Below, in pieces: positions 41,880-51,912 of a stretch of 64,000 bases of DNA; the first letter of the stretch is position 1, and the number at the start of each line of letters is the position of its first letter. Origin of the DNA: Clostridium neonatale (GTDB lineage Bacteria; Bacillota; Clostridia; Clostridiales; Clostridiaceae); contig NZ_LN890325.1 in NCBI RefSeq assembly GCF_001458595.1, positions 324 to 64,323 on the forward strand, read 5' to 3'. The translations under genes were made by a program, and so were the position numbers. Under the pieces are notes generated by a model. That model searched no databases, had not been told where the DNA came from, and saw only the letters and a program-made list of their open reading frames with translations.

Positions 41880-43074
41880 AAAGCATGAGCTTTTTTGTAT
41901 CAACAACTCCTTCACCTTGGATGCTTTTTGAAATATCTTCGATGGGAGTACAAGCAACCTTTAGTAGTGATAAAACATCTTTAAAATTAACTTTAGGATT
42001 TTTTTCACATATTAATGCACATAATCCACTTATATAAGCTGTAGATAGGGATGTGCCAGAAAATGTTTTATAAGCTGCATCAAGTTTATGAGGATATAAT
42101 TTTAAGCCATTTTTTTCTGATATATAGTTCTGATCACAATTTAAAGAAACAATATTAACACAGGCAGCAGATAAATCAGGTTTCACTGATTTTTCATATA
42201 ATCCACCAGAAGAGTATTCATATGGCCTTAGTGTATTTGATGTAGTATCTAATCCACCAACAGTTATACAATTACTTAAAGTTGATATTCCCATAATTGA
42301 ATAATTATCTTTTAAGCTGCCTGATGGAAGAACTGGGATTAATCCTTTTGTTATAGCCTTATTCAACATTGAATCAAACAATGATATTATAAATGTATTA
42401 TGAGATAATAATTCAAAAGGTAAACAGAGAACTTTAATATTATTTTTTTCAGAGATACTTATAACATGTTCTAATGAATAAAGGACATCTGAAGCAAATC
42501 CTTTTCCTAATTTATCAAATGCTTTATAGCAAAATAATTTGCTCTTATGGCAGATTCCTTTATATAAATCATTTGATTCAGTACCATTGCTACATAATAT
42601 ACCAGCTATACATGTCCCATGTCCATTATCATCATAAGGATGAGTTAATTCGTTTATTACATCTATGAACAATTCTATTCTATTACTTGGCTTTATTAGA
42701 TCTTGATGAGGGTAGACGCCACTATCAATAACTCCAACACCAACTCCAGCGCCAGACAATTTTGAATTTGAAGATAAATGAGTTTTATTTGCAGTAGATA
42801 TACTCATACCACAAAGAAATAAGTATTCATCTAAATATATTTTTTCTATTTCTGGATATTCAATAATACGTTCAATTCCACGAGCTGTCAAATCAGCACT
42901 AATTATATTTATGGATTCGATAATATGATAAACTTTACCTTTATATGAACTTACTTTTTTAGCAAGGGAAGAATGAAAGTTCTTATATTTAATAAGTACT
43001 CTATAATTTTTATAAGCATTTTTAGATACATAGTATTTTAAATTATTATCTAATTTGCTTTTAGATGAAAACAT
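41878..43074 (-). CDS. S8 family (subtilisin-like) serine protease
   Basis: A 398-aa subtilase. The catalytic Asp is in GVGVIDSGVYPH near residue 117, the His in DDNGHGTCIAG near 152 and the Ser in SGTSLSTAYISG near 343. There is no signal peptide; the N-terminal ~100 residues look like an inhibitor I9-type prodomain. It is probably cytoplasmic or exported by another route; the substrate is unknown. GAGGAG precedes the ATG. It is monocistronic. Confidence 0.9.
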   Translation of the reverse strand: MFSSKSKLDNNLKYYVSKNAYKNYRVLIKYKNFHSSLAKKVSSYKGKVYHIIESINIISADLTARGIERIIEYPEIEKIYLDEYLFLCGMSISTANKTHLSSNSKLSGAGVGVGVIDSGVYPHQDLIKPSNRIELFIDVINELTHPYDDNGHGTCIAGILCSNGTESNDLYKGICHKSKLFCYKAFDKLGKGFASDVLYSLEHVISISEKNNIKVLCLPFELLSHNTFIISLFDSMLNKAITKGLIPVLPSGSLKDNYSIMGISTLSNCITVGGLDTTSNTLRPYEYSSGGLYEKSVKPDLSAACVNIVSLNCDQNYISEKNGLKLYPHKLDAAYKTFSGTSLSTAYISGLCALICEKNPKVNFKDVLSLLKVACTPIEDISKSIQGEGVVDTKKLML

Positions 43075-43244
43075 AATTTTCTCCTCAATATTATTTCATT
43101 ATATATTATATGAACTTTATCCATATTGTTAATACCAAAATATAGTATTTATTTATGATGACTATATAAAATTTAAGAATATGAAAATATTAAGATATAT
43201 AAATACAAGAATATGAGAATATAGGAGTAGAAGAATAGAAGAAT

Positions 43245-43302
43245 AGAAAAATATATGCTTCAAATATTTGAGTAAGGTAGAATCTTTATTTAAAGCATAT
43301 AT
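43245..43302 (-). terminator. Possible terminator after the YdcZ-like gene
   Basis: ATATATGCTT (43251-43260) pairs with AAGCATATAT (43293-43302). The minus-strand 3' flank is T-rich (TTTTCTATTC). The surrounding sequence 43180-43250 is a simple GAATA/AGAAT repeat. Confidence 0.5.
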
Positions 43303-43316
43303 TTTTAATAGGTTAA

Positions 43317-43748
43317 TTAATGCTTCCATTGAAATACTACTATACCTATTATCATAAGTGAGATTCCTATAAAGTTATGTATGGAAAAACTTATTTTTTC
43401 ACTATCAAATAAACCAAATGCATCTATAAGAGCTGCTGAAAGAAGCTGAGCAACTAATATAGTGCCTATTCCTACAGTTGGTCCCATACTAGCAACACTC
43501 TTCATAACTGTAAAAGTAATTACAACTCCAAGTACTCCACCAAGTAGATATAGCTTATTTGCGTCTTTTATTGAACCGTAGCTTCCTTTGCCAAAAAAGA
43601 ATGAGATAATTAAAGCACAAACTAATGCAATACCTTGAACTATTACAGTAGTTTCCCAAACACCTACTTTTTCACCCAATCGTGTATTGAATACTCCCTG
43701 AATGCTCATTGCTATTCCAGAAATTATTGCAGTTATTATTCCAATCAT
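43317..43748 (-). CDS. DMT-superfamily transporter, YdcZ/DUF606 type
   Basis: About 143 aa and highly hydrophobic, with roughly five membrane segments. ISGIAMSIQGVFNTRLGEKV is the characteristic N-terminal repeat. LGGVLGVVITFTVMKSVASM and the C-terminal FIGISLMIIGIVVFQWKH are typical of the half-size DUF606 family. The substrate is unknown. ATG 43748 follows AGAGGTG at good spacing; the in-frame GTG at 43760 overlaps that site. Confidence 0.85.
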   Translation of the reverse strand: MIGIITAIISGIAMSIQGVFNTRLGEKVGVWETTVIVQGIALVCALIISFFFGKGSYGSIKDANKLYLLGGVLGVVITFTVMKSVASMGPTVGIGTILVAQLLSAALIDAFGLFDSEKISFSIHNFIGISLMIIGIVVFQWKH

Positions 43749-43836
43749 ACTATTTATCACCTCTAATATAGTATTTACAATTGAGAGAAAAATATTAAAG
43801 TGGCATTGAATTTACAAATTATAATTTGTAAATAAT

Positions 43837-43976
43837 AAGTAAGAAGTAATAAACTAAAAGTGAGTAGTTAGAAATAACTGAAGTTAAAAAGATAAAGCTA
43901 TGTATTTCTACTTAGAAAATACAAATTAATGTTTAAAAAGCTGAAGGCTTTTTTCATTATCTATTACTTCTTACTT
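43837..43976. repeat. Palindromic intergenic element
   Basis: In the 338-bp gap between the YdcZ-like and dUTPase-like genes, AAGTAAGAAGTAATA (43837-43851) and its exact complement (43962-43976) flank 110 bp. An inner GC-poor hairpin AAAAAGC/GCTTTTTT lies near 43935-43953. No coding frame is supported. Confidence 0.6.
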
Positions 43977-44020
43977 GTTAGTTTTTATCTATAATAGCTA
44001 AATCTAGATTTGTAGCGCAA

Positions 44021-44063
44021 ACAGAAAGGGGATGCCACAGATTATTTAATGCGGTATCCCCTT
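44021..44063 (-). terminator. Terminator after the dUTPase-like gene
   Basis: AAGGGGAT (44026-44033) pairs with ATCCCCTT (44056-44063), with an inner GCC/GGT-type extension. On the minus strand it runs into TTCTGTTT. Confidence 0.8.
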
Positions 44064-44086
44064 AAATGATTATTCTAAATTTAATT

Positions 44087-44545
44087 TTAATTTTTTAGTT
44101 TAAATTTTTCGTTAATGACATCTTCTGAGAACCCTAAAAATTTTCCAACAGCCAATATATCTTCAAATAAAGTTATGTAATGATCACGACATGGTGAAAC
44201 AATTAGATCATTTATATCTATGTATAAATTAAGAAACTGATCACTTAGACAATTTTCATTAGTAGCTACATTTATAGAAGTAATATCATCATAATTATGC
44301 TCTATTCCCAATGTTATTAAATTAGATAAACAATTAATATATTTTTCTAAGATTAAATCTGAACAAGTATCTTCAGTATTATTATTTAAGTAAGAATAAC
44401 AATTAGTTGATTTGGCAAATTCACCCAAAGCTACTTCAAATTCTAAAAGCTTACGAACTCTCAATTTATATGAGTCTAATTCTGGATTAATTGAGATTGA
44501 ACTGATTATTTTTTTATTTATTTCAAACATTGGATTAATATTCAT
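44087..44545 (-). CDS. Dimeric dUTPase-like protein, probably divergent active site
   Basis: A 152-aa all-helical protein resembling dimeric dUTP diphosphatases: LLEFEVALGEFAKSTNCYSY corresponds to the first metal motif, and LEKYINCLSNLITLGIEHNY to the second. In the family the first motif is E-x-x-E and the second E-x-x-D. Here the first Glu appears as Ala and the Asp as Asn, so catalysis may be lost. Alignment is by eye. AGGAGG precedes the ATG. Confidence 0.6.
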   Translation of the reverse strand: MNINPMFEINKKIISSISINPELDSYKLRVRKLLEFEVALGEFAKSTNCYSYLNNNTEDTCSDLILEKYINCLSNLITLGIEHNYDDITSINVATNENCLSDQFLNLYIDINDLIVSPCRDHYITLFEDILAVGKFLGFSEDVINEKFKLKN

Positions 44546-44649
44546 AAAAAATCCTCCTATAACTTTTAAAAACTAATATTATTTTACAAAATCTTTTAAA
44601 GAAAGAAAAGTAGAGAAAACGACTACAGAAAAAATTATTTTAACTTAAA

Positions 44650-44682
44650 TAAAAAATAGCATGAATTATTACTCATGCTATT
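44650..44682 (-). terminator. Terminator after the 2H-like gene
   Basis: AATAGCATG pairs with CATGCTATT and on the minus strand is followed by TTTTTTATTT. Confidence 0.88.
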
Positions 44683-44689
44683 AAAAAAA

Positions 44690-45229
44690 TCAGAAACTTT
44701 TTAATTCATAAGATTTTATAGGTATATTTTTCTTGGCTGCCGGAAGCTTCCAAATTTCTATATTTTTAATTTTCAATTTAAGAAAATTATCTTTATCATA
44801 TAAATCAGGATAATTTAATTTAATAGTTTGCTTCTTATTATCTTTTGGAACATATGGTAAGTTCCCAAGAAGAATAAAATTATCCTCAAAACATTTTACA
44901 TTAAAGCCATGTAAAGATAAAGTATCGAAAAGATTACGAGCAATTCGCTTTATATAACCTTTATTATCTAACCTTAAGTTTATACTCTTTGTTTGATCCA
45001 GAGGATATACAGTATCGTTTGCATCTACTCTGAAGGTTTTATATGGAGCTATAAGTTTATCTACTAGTGGATATAGTTTATCTAAATCAGGATTTTCTAT
45101 TGATATTAAAGGTATAAATGGTTGTGGCGAATTTCTATTTGTTCTAAACTTTCTAGATATATTTTTTTGAATTGGTGAAATTACTTGATAAGCTTCCTCA
45201 TCAAATAATGCAACTATGTAGTATTTCAT
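44690..45229 (-). CDS. 2'-5' RNA ligase-like (2H fold) protein lacking catalytic histidines
   Basis: A 179-aa protein starting MKYYIVALFDEEAYQVISPI. The order of strands, with PFIPLISIENPD near residue 40 and NFILLGNLPYVP near residue 124, mirrors a two-repeat 2H phosphoesterase. The H-x-T/S motifs expected at those two points are absent, so it is either a non-catalytic relative or a mis-assignment. GAGG precedes the ATG. It is a single gene, opposite to murA. Confidence 0.45.
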   Translation of the reverse strand: MKYYIVALFDEEAYQVISPIQKNISRKFRTNRNSPQPFIPLISIENPDLDKLYPLVDKLIAPYKTFRVDANDTVYPLDQTKSINLRLDNKGYIKRIARNLFDTLSLHGFNVKCFEDNFILLGNLPYVPKDNKKQTIKLNYPDLYDKDNFLKLKIKNIEIWKLPAAKKNIPIKSYELKSF

Positions 45230-45481
45230 TATTGAACCTCACACTCTCAATTATTGTTTACTTAATGTTTAATAAATTATATCATATTAATGGAAATAAA
45301 AAAATAGAAGAAAATTTAAAAAATAAGTAATAATCATAATTATGTAATTAAAGAATAAATTACATAATTAATACAAAAATAGCCATAATATAAAATAATG
45401 ATATTTAAATACATAAAAAATAAATTGAATGCCGTTAAATTTAAGTTCTGTTAAAAAAATATATTTAAATAAATTTATATT

Positions 45482-45493
45482 ATGTTATAATAA
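45482..45493 (+). promoter_or_regulatory. Possible promoter region of murA
   Basis: The 348-bp gap before murA is very AT-rich and has no gene. TATAAT occurs near 45486-45491 without a convincing -35 hexamer. Nothing else is evident in the gap. Confidence 0.3.
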
Positions 45494-45577
45494 GTAAGAT
45501 AGATTTTTATAATTATAATAGGTTAATAATGCGGTTTTATATAGATTATATAGATTTTATAGATAGGGTGAATATAG

Positions 45578-46843
45578 ATGGAAAGATTAATCATAAATGG
45601 AGGTAATTTGCTCAAAGGTAGCGTGGAAATTAATGGCGCTAAAAATGCTGCCGTAGCTATATTACCAGCAACTGTAATGGCACATGAAGGTAAGTGCATA
45701 GTTGATAATATACCAGATATTGAAGATGTTCATTGCTTAGAAAGAATATTAAAGAGCTTAGGCTGTTCTGTAAATAAAATTGATAACAATACTTTAGAAG
45801 TAGATAGTACAAATGTAGATAATTTTGATGCGTGTATAGAAGATGTAAGAAGAATGAGAGCTTCTTATTATTTTATTGGTGCTTTACTTGCAAGATTTAA
45901 GGAAGCTAGAGTGGTTCTTCCAGGAGGATGTCCTATAGGAGTAAGACCTATAGATCAGCATATAAAGGGATTTGAAGCTTTAGGTGCTAAAGTTGTAATA
46001 GAACATGGTGCAGTTAAAGTTAAAGCTGAGAGATTAGTTGGCGCAAATATTTTCTTTGATGTTGTGTCAGTAGGTGCAACCATAAATGTAATGATAGCAG
46101 CAACATTAGCGGAAGGAGTTACTACATTGGAAAATGTAGCAAAAGAACCTCATGTTGTTGATGTAGCTAACTTTTTAAATTCAATGGGTGCAAATATTAG
46201 AGGTGCAGGTACTGATGTAATCAAAATACAAGGTGTAACAAGGCTAAAGGGCTGTGACTATAGTGTTATACCAGACCAAATTGAAGCTGGTACGTTTATG
46301 ATTGCAACTGTTGCTACAGGCGGAGACGTGTATATAAAAAATGTGATACCAAAGCATTTAGAATCCATTTCAGCAAAACTTACTGAAATGGGTGCAACTA
46401 TTGAAGAGGGCGATGATTGTATTAGAGTAAAAGTTGATAAGGAATTAAAAGGCGTTAATATTAAAACAACACCTTATCCGGGATTCCCAACAGATATTCA
46501 ACAACCAATGTCTTCGTTATTAAGTGTGGTTCCTGGCAGAAGCCTAATAACTGAATCTATATGGGAGAGTAGACACAAGCATATAGATGAATTAAAGAAG
46601 ATGGGCGCTAATATAAAGGTAGAAGGCAGAGTTGCTATAATTGATGGTGTTGAAAAATTGACAGGAGCTATTGTAAAAGCTACAGATTTAAGAGCTGGTG
46701 CAGCTATGGTAATAGCAGGATTAATAGCAGAGGGAACAACTGAAATAACTAGTATAGAACATATAGATAGAGGGTATCCTCATATAGAAAATAAATTTAA
46801 GGCATTAGGTGCTGATATTAAGAGAGTACATGTAGAAGAATAA
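45578..46843 (+). CDS. murA: UDP-N-acetylglucosamine 1-carboxyvinyltransferase
   Basis: MurA transfers enolpyruvate to UDP-GlcNAc, the first committed step of peptidoglycan synthesis. The protein is 421 aa. The Lys-Asn pair is in [13 protein letters not shown] near residue 22. The fosfomycin-target cysteine is in [19 protein letters not shown] near residue 115, and the usual Arg region AATDLRAG-like [20 protein letters not shown] is present. GGGTG precedes the ATG. It is followed by the yycJ-like gene. Confidence 0.96.
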   Translation: MERLIINGGNLLKGSVEINGAKNAAVAILPATVMAHEGKCIVDNIPDIEDVHCLERILKSLGCSVNKIDNNTLEVDSTNVDNFDACIEDVRRMRASYYFIGALLARFKEARVVLPGGCPIGVRPIDQHIKGFEALGAKVVIEHGAVKVKAERLVGANIFFDVVSVGATINVMIAATLAEGVTTLENVAKEPHVVDVANFLNSMGANIRGAGTDVIKIQGVTRLKGCDYSVIPDQIEAGTFMIATVATGGDVYIKNVIPKHLESISAKLTEMGATIEEGDDCIRVKVDKELKGVNIKTTPYPGFPTDIQQPMSSLLSVVPGRSLITESIWESRHKHIDELKKMGANIKVEGRVAIIDGVEKLTGAIVKATDLRAGAAMVIAGLIAEGTTEITSIEHIDRGYPHIENKFKALGADIKRVHVEE

Positions 46844-46866
46844 GAGAATGCTGGGGAGGGTCAAGA

Positions 46867-47658
46867 ATGGTATTTTGTTCTTTATATAGTGGAAGTAGTG
46901 GAAATAGCATGTTTATTGGCACTGAAAAGGCAAAAATATTAATAGATGCTGGACTCCCAGGAAAGAAAATAGATATGGCATTTCAAGAGATTGGTCAAAA
47001 TCCTAGAGATGTGAAAGGGATATTCATTACTCATGAGCATAGTGATCATATTAAGGGAGTAGGTGTCTTATCAAGAAAATATGATATTCCTATATATGCA
47101 AATGCAGATACATGGTCTGCTATGGAAGGCTCTATAGGGAAAGTAAAAGAACATAACATAAAAGTAATTGATAAAAGATCACTTACTCAAATTGAAGATA
47201 TTAATATAAAAGCATTTAATATTCCACATGATGCTAGTTCACCAATGGGATATACTGTTAGTGATGAAAAAAAGAGCATTAGTGTGGCAACTGATTTTGG
47301 GACTTTTACTAAGGAAATATATGATAATATTAAGGAATCAGAAATTATATTACTTGAGAGTAATCATGATGTTAATATGTTAAAATTTGGTCCATATCCG
47401 TATACATTAAAAAGAAGAATATTAAGTGAGATAGGACATTTATCTAATGATGACTGCGGTACAGCAATAATTGAATTAGTGAAACATAAATTAAATAAAA
47501 AGATTATTTTAGGACATTTAAGTACTACTAATAATCATCCCGATTTAGCTTATCAGACTGTATTAAATGTGATAAGAGAAAATGGAATTAAAGAAAATGA
47601 AGACATAATTTTAACTATGGCGGATAGACATAGCCCAAGTAATTATATAACTATTTAG
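46867..47658 (+). CDS. MBL-fold metallo-hydrolase (YycJ/WalJ type)
   Basis: A 263-aa metallo-beta-lactamase-fold protein. The metal motif is FITHEHSDHIKGVGVLSRKY, with SLYSGSSGNSMFIG at the start and GHLSNDDCG and LGHLSTTNNHPD later. It fits the YycJ/WalJ family of putative exonucleases linked to cell-wall and DNA metabolism. It is not next to walRK here but follows murA by 23 nt, probably as an operon. GGGAGGG precedes the ATG. Confidence 0.9.
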   Translation: MVFCSLYSGSSGNSMFIGTEKAKILIDAGLPGKKIDMAFQEIGQNPRDVKGIFITHEHSDHIKGVGVLSRKYDIPIYANADTWSAMEGSIGKVKEHNIKVIDKRSLTQIEDINIKAFNIPHDASSPMGYTVSDEKKSISVATDFGTFTKEIYDNIKESEIILLESNHDVNMLKFGPYPYTLKRRILSEIGHLSNDDCGTAIIELVKHKLNKKIILGHLSTTNNHPDLAYQTVLNVIRENGIKENEDIILTMADRHSPSNYITI

Positions 47659-47711
47659 TTAAATAAATAAATTTAATATATAAATAAAGAAATTTAAGGG
47701 AGGACTTAGAC

Positions 47712-48209
47712 ATGAGTTTATATACAAACTGGACTGATATGGTTGTAGAATATGTTAAGACTAAAGGAGAAAATGCTTTCTGGGCAGAATATAGCAAATT
47801 AGAAACTGCGATATATAAAGATTTATTAGCTAATCATAAAGAATCTAAGAAAACTACAATTGGAGATTTAGCTATAGATTATGATTCAACTATAGAATTT
47901 GCAATGGGGTTTGTTGACGGAATAAACGACAGCTTAAAGAATCCATATGATTTAGAAACTTTAGAAGCTGATACAGAAATAATATTAGACATTGATTTAG
48001 AAACTTTATACTTTAACATGTTAGATGCTAAAGCAGAATATTTATATACATTACCACAATGGGATGGAATTTTCTCAGCAGAAAAGAGAGAAGAAATAAA
48101 GAAATCATATAAAGATTCTAAGACAGTAAGAAATACTGAAAAAATAGGTAGAAATGATGCTTGCCCATGTGGAAGTGGGAAAAAATACAAGAAATGCTGT
48201 GGTAAATAA
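47712..48209 (+). CDS. SEC-C motif protein
   Basis: A 165-aa protein ending with [20 protein letters not shown], the SEC-C zinc motif (C-x-C-x8-C-C) also found in SecA. The N-terminal ~130 residues are acidic and helical and not recognised. Such proteins are often uncharacterised nucleic-acid- or ribosome-associated factors. GGGAGG precedes the ATG, and a terminator follows. Confidence 0.8.
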   Translation: MSLYTNWTDMVVEYVKTKGENAFWAEYSKLETAIYKDLLANHKESKKTTIGDLAIDYDSTIEFAMGFVDGINDSLKNPYDLETLEADTEIILDIDLETLYFNMLDAKAEYLYTLPQWDGIFSAEKREEIKKSYKDSKTVRNTEKIGRNDACPCGSGKKYKKCCGK

Positions 48210-48237
48210 TTACATATAAATGAATATAATTATTTTT

Positions 48238-48279
48238 AATAAGGAATTCCGAACATTAACTTGGATTCCTTATTTTTTT
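48238..48279 (+). terminator. Terminator after the SEC-C gene
   Basis: AATAAGGAAT (48238-48247) pairs with ATTCCTTATT (48265-48274), followed by TTTTT. Confidence 0.88.
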
Positions 48280-48369
48280 AAGTTTTTATGCTAAAATAAT
48301 TCACAAATAAAGGTAGAGATGGTATAATTAAATAAAAATTAAATAAATGGACTGAGGTGATAAGGAGTT

Positions 48370-49011
48370 ATGGATAAAAACGTGCTATGGGTGAATGAGC
48401 AAAGAATACTTAGAACCATAAAAGCATTAGAAAAAAATAATATGAATGGTTATATGGTCGCATCAAATGTGGACTTAATAAGTAAGATTGAAGAATTAAT
48501 ATCTCCAAAGTCAAAGGTTTCATGTGGAGGATCAATGACTTTATTCGAAACAGGTGTTATTGATCATTTAAAGAGTGGTAGGTATGAATTTTTAGATAGA
48601 TATAAAGAAGGATTAACTCAAGATGAAATAAAAGAAATATTTAGACAATCCTTTTTAAGTGATGCGTATGTGACAAGTACAAATGCTATAACTGAGAATG
48701 GAGAAATATATAATGTTGACGGTAATGGAAATAGAGTAGCTGCAATGTTATACGGACCAGATAAGGTAATAATAGTTGCTGGCGTTAATAAAATAGTACC
48801 TAATGTAGAAGAAGCTATAATTAGAACAAAAGAGTATGCATCGCCTATAAATGCAAAAAGATTAAATAAAGAAACTCCTTGCACAAAAATTGGAAGATGC
48901 GTAGAGTGCAATAGTGATAATAGAATATGCAATGAATATACATTAATAAAGAGACAAATTGATAAGAATAGAATACATGTTATATTTCTTAATGATAACC
49001 TTGGATATTGA
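48370..49011 (+). CDS. LUD-domain (lactate utilization-like) protein
   Basis: A 213-aa protein of the LUD/YkgG-related group. SKVSCGGSMTLFETGVIDHL, DAYVTSTNAITENGEIYNVD and IIVAGVNKIVPNVEEAI are family motifs. The C-terminal cysteines (CTKIGRCVECNSDNRICNEY) could bind a metal or cluster. It stands alone without lutAB partners, so lactate oxidation is not implied. A terminator follows. Confidence 0.85.
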   Translation: MDKNVLWVNEQRILRTIKALEKNNMNGYMVASNVDLISKIEELISPKSKVSCGGSMTLFETGVIDHLKSGRYEFLDRYKEGLTQDEIKEIFRQSFLSDAYVTSTNAITENGEIYNVDGNGNRVAAMLYGPDKVIIVAGVNKIVPNVEEAIIRTKEYASPINAKRLNKETPCTKIGRCVECNSDNRICNEYTLIKRQIDKNRIHVIFLNDNLGY

Positions 49012-49042
49012 TATTTATAAATAAATAGAATGAGTACTATGG

Positions 49043-49097
49043 CAGTGCTGATAATTGGATTGATACTATCGACCCATTTATCAGTGTTTTTTATTTT
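49043..49097 (+). terminator. Terminator after the LUD gene
   Basis: CTGATAA-TGG pairs with CC-TTATCAG over a ~18-nt interior and is followed by TTTTTTATTTT. Confidence 0.7.
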
Positions 49098-49210
49098 CTG
49101 GGAAATAAATTTATAAAAGCAATAAGTATTATGATAAAAAATTATTATGATCTCATCAATTAAAAAAGTAAATAATTAAAAATTGATATTAAATCTAGGA
49201 GGCTAATTAC

Positions 49211-51391
49211 ATGAATTATAAATTAGGTATTAAATATTTTCTTAATAGAAATCTTAAAGAACATTCAGAAAGAGTATTTGAAGGAATATCTAATGGAAGA
49301 AAAAAGGCGTTAGATAACTGGTTTAAAGATAAATGGGTTCAAGTTAACAATATCAAAAATTCACTTATTGCATTAGAAAATGATGATGAAGTAATAAATG
49401 AATTTTTAAAAGAAACAGTAAGCAAGTATGAAGAATTTTGTGAAATATTTGTGTTGGATAATGAAGGAAAAGTATCAGTTTCATCTTGTAAGATACATAT
49501 AGGGATAATGATGAATGACTTACCAAATTTAAAGCGAGGACTAGAAGGTAAGCCACTTATGTATGGGCCATATATTGACAAACGAACATTAGATACAGAT
49601 ATAAAAGGAAAGAAATTTTCTGATGAAGTGACATTGATGTTTTCCATGCCATGTAAGAATCATGCAGGGGATATAAGAATATTATGCTGCAGAGCCTTAA
49701 ATGATGATATGAGTAATGTAATACAAGATGAAGATACTCATATATATAAAGATTCTGGAGACAACTATCTATTTATGGTCAACTCAAATAGGGGGATTAA
49801 ACCAGGAACTGCTATATCAAGAAGTAGATTTGAAGATAATACATTTACATTAGGTGATAATCTTAAGGATGGAGTAAAGACTAAAAAATGGGGAGTTGTA
49901 CAAATTAAAGATCATACAGAATTTGAAATAATTTTTAATGATCCATCTACAAAAGAATTGCACCCAGGTGTTGCTAGCACAATAAAAAATGGTGAAAATT
50001 TAGATTGCTGGCCGGGTTATCCAGATTATAGACATATTATGGTCGGGGGAAAGGGGACTTTGATATATCCTCCAAACTGTGATGAAACATGGGGAATGAT
50101 GTGTGAAGGGGATATAGCAGAAATTTATGATTTTAAAGGAATTAATTTAAAGGTCCCAGCTACAATATCTATATTAACGGGTATTTTATTTATAGCTAAT
50201 GGAATTTTAAATAAAATATTTCCTAGTAAGGAATTTATTTTTTTAGCAATAAGCTGGATTATAATTTGTATATCATCAATGATAATAAGCAGAAAATTAA
50301 TCGTATCTCCTTTAAGTAAAACAATTGATATACTTCAAGATATAGCAGAAGGAGAGGGGAATCTTACCAAAAGGGTTGATAAAATATCAGCAGATGAAAT
50401 TGGTGAATTATCAAGGTGGTTTAATAAGTTCATAAATAGTCAGATGACTATGCTTAAGAGAGTTAAAAAATCAGCTAAGACAACTAAAAAGTCAGTAAAT
50501 ATAGTTTCAAGAATAACATCAGAGCTTAAAAGCGGAATGTCTCAAATTGAAAAAACAGTAGTTAATTTACTAGAGAACTCACAAGAACAAAATGATACAT
50601 TTCAAGAAACTAAGAATAAATTTTCAGATATATCAGCATCAATTCAAGAAATGGATAGCTTGATATTAGAGATCTCCAATGTTGTACATGATACTAATGA
50701 AAGTTCACAAAAAGCTGATGGTGTAACAAAGATTGCACTTAATAGTATGGAGGAGCTTGAGAGCTTAATCAAGAAAACAGTAGATTCTATAACTAACTTA
50801 CAAGAACATTCAAAGCACATAACAAATGTAGTGAATGTAATTAATGATATAAGCCAGCAAACTCAGCTATTGGCTTTAAATGCATCTATAGAAGCAGCAA
50901 GAGCAGGAGATAGTGGAAAAGGATTTGCAGTTGTAGCAGCAGAAATATCTAAGTTAGCATTAGAAACAGAAAGTGCTACTAAATCTATAAGTGGCGTTAT
51001 ATCAGATGTTCAAAAACAAACACAGTCTACGTATGAATATGCTGGACGAATGAATGATAAGGTAGATATGTCAATAAGTAGTGTTAGGGAATCAATTGAT
51101 TCATTTGCAAAAGTCAATGAAGATGTAAATATAATATCTACAGCAATGCAATCTATATCAGAAATAACATCAACTCAAAGTCAGGATGTAAGTGACGTTA
51201 TGAATAATGTTTCAACTATGGCAGATAAAATTAATGAATCAACAGAATTAAGTTCAAATCAAAGTGAAAGATCACTTGAAACGGTTAAAAGGATATTGGG
51301 GCACATAAATCAATTAAAACAAGCAACAGAGGCACTAGAATATTCAGCAGAAAATATGGATGAAATGGTAGGTTCATTTAAATTATCTTAA
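49211..51391 (+). CDS. Methyl-accepting chemotaxis protein with N-terminal sensor and paired TM segments
   Basis: A 726-aa chemoreceptor. Residues 1 to ~315 form a Cache-like sensor ([32 protein letters not shown]) with several cysteines near 255-300. Two adjacent hydrophobic segments lie at about 319-337 and 343-362. A HAMP domain ([20 protein letters not shown]) and a signalling domain follow, with hairpin tip [20 protein letters not shown] and [18 protein letters not shown]. There is no N-terminal membrane anchor, so the sensor is predicted on the cytoplasmic side, unusual for a Cache receptor. AGGAGG precedes the ATG. Confidence 0.92.
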   Translation: MNYKLGIKYFLNRNLKEHSERVFEGISNGRKKALDNWFKDKWVQVNNIKNSLIALENDDEVINEFLKETVSKYEEFCEIFVLDNEGKVSVSSCKIHIGIMMNDLPNLKRGLEGKPLMYGPYIDKRTLDTDIKGKKFSDEVTLMFSMPCKNHAGDIRILCCRALNDDMSNVIQDEDTHIYKDSGDNYLFMVNSNRGIKPGTAISRSRFEDNTFTLGDNLKDGVKTKKWGVVQIKDHTEFEIIFNDPSTKELHPGVASTIKNGENLDCWPGYPDYRHIMVGGKGTLIYPPNCDETWGMMCEGDIAEIYDFKGINLKVPATISILTGILFIANGILNKIFPSKEFIFLAISWIIICISSMIISRKLIVSPLSKTIDILQDIAEGEGNLTKRVDKISADEIGELSRWFNKFINSQMTMLKRVKKSAKTTKKSVNIVSRITSELKSGMSQIEKTVVNLLENSQEQNDTFQETKNKFSDISASIQEMDSLILEISNVVHDTNESSQKADGVTKIALNSMEELESLIKKTVDSITNLQEHSKHITNVVNVINDISQQTQLLALNASIEAARAGDSGKGFAVVAAEISKLALETESATKSISGVISDVQKQTQSTYEYAGRMNDKVDMSISSVRESIDSFAKVNEDVNIISTAMQSISEITSTQSQDVSDVMNNVSTMADKINESTELSSNQSERSLETVKRILGHINQLKQATEALEYSAENMDEMVGSFKLS

Positions 51392-51430
51392 TGTTTAAAT
51401 TCACAGTTTAAATATATTGTGTAGAATCAG

Positions 51431-51833
51431 AGTTTAGTGTGAAATAACCGAAATTCAATATATGATATGCTCGATTGTAGGGAAATTCAAGCTAAAAATT
51501 CTAATGGCAGAGGCTGCGCCCAAAAATGTTTGCTCCAAAAAGCAGGTTTTTGGACAAACAATTTTGGAACAGCCTCTGCCAAAGAATTTAAAAGCTGAAA
51601 TTTCCAATACAATACTACGCATATTCATATATTGAATTTCTTTGTTTTCTCTAAAACCATAGATACCTAATTTATTTTTGTTATAATTTATGCTTGACTC
51701 AAAAAACAAATGTGTTTTTGACAGAATTAAGATCTCAATGTACGTTTATTACATTCTAAAAAAATTCTTGCTTCATTTTTTGAGCAAGCGAGCCCAATTT
51801 GAGAACTTTATTTCGGTTATTTCACTATAAACT
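51431..51833. mobile_element. MITE-like palindromic element, copy 2
   Basis: About 403 bp beginning 39 nt after the chemoreceptor stop. Terminal inverted repeats AGTTTAGTGTGAAATAACCG (51431) and CGGTTATTTCACTATAAACT (ends 51833) enclose a ~185-nt nested palindrome: 51454-51470 with 51619-51636, and GGCAGAGGCTG (51506-51516) with CAGCCTCTGCC (51570-51580). A second hairpin CTTGaCTCAAAAAA/TTTTTTGAGCAAG lies near 51692-51787. By eye it is homologous to 36857-37150. No transposase. Confidence 0.8.
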
Positions 51834-51912
51834 TACTACGTCCATTATTTATGTTGTGTGGCATCTATGTTTTTTGCTTTTAATTAATATGATAGAATAT
51901 TACGTAGAATAA

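Noticed and set aside
43180..43260. CRISPR-like short repeats
   Set aside because: These are irregular GAATA/AGAAT simple repeats without constant unit length or unique spacers. No CRISPR array or cas gene was seen anywhere in the window.
49012..49210. A cyclic-di-GMP riboswitch before the chemoreceptor gene
   Set aside because: The expected conserved blocks are absent; the only structure is a terminator for the preceding gene.
51455..51709. An 84-codon minus-strand frame after the chemoreceptor gene
   Set aside because: It is contained in the palindromic element, has no ribosome site and is not preserved in the other copy.
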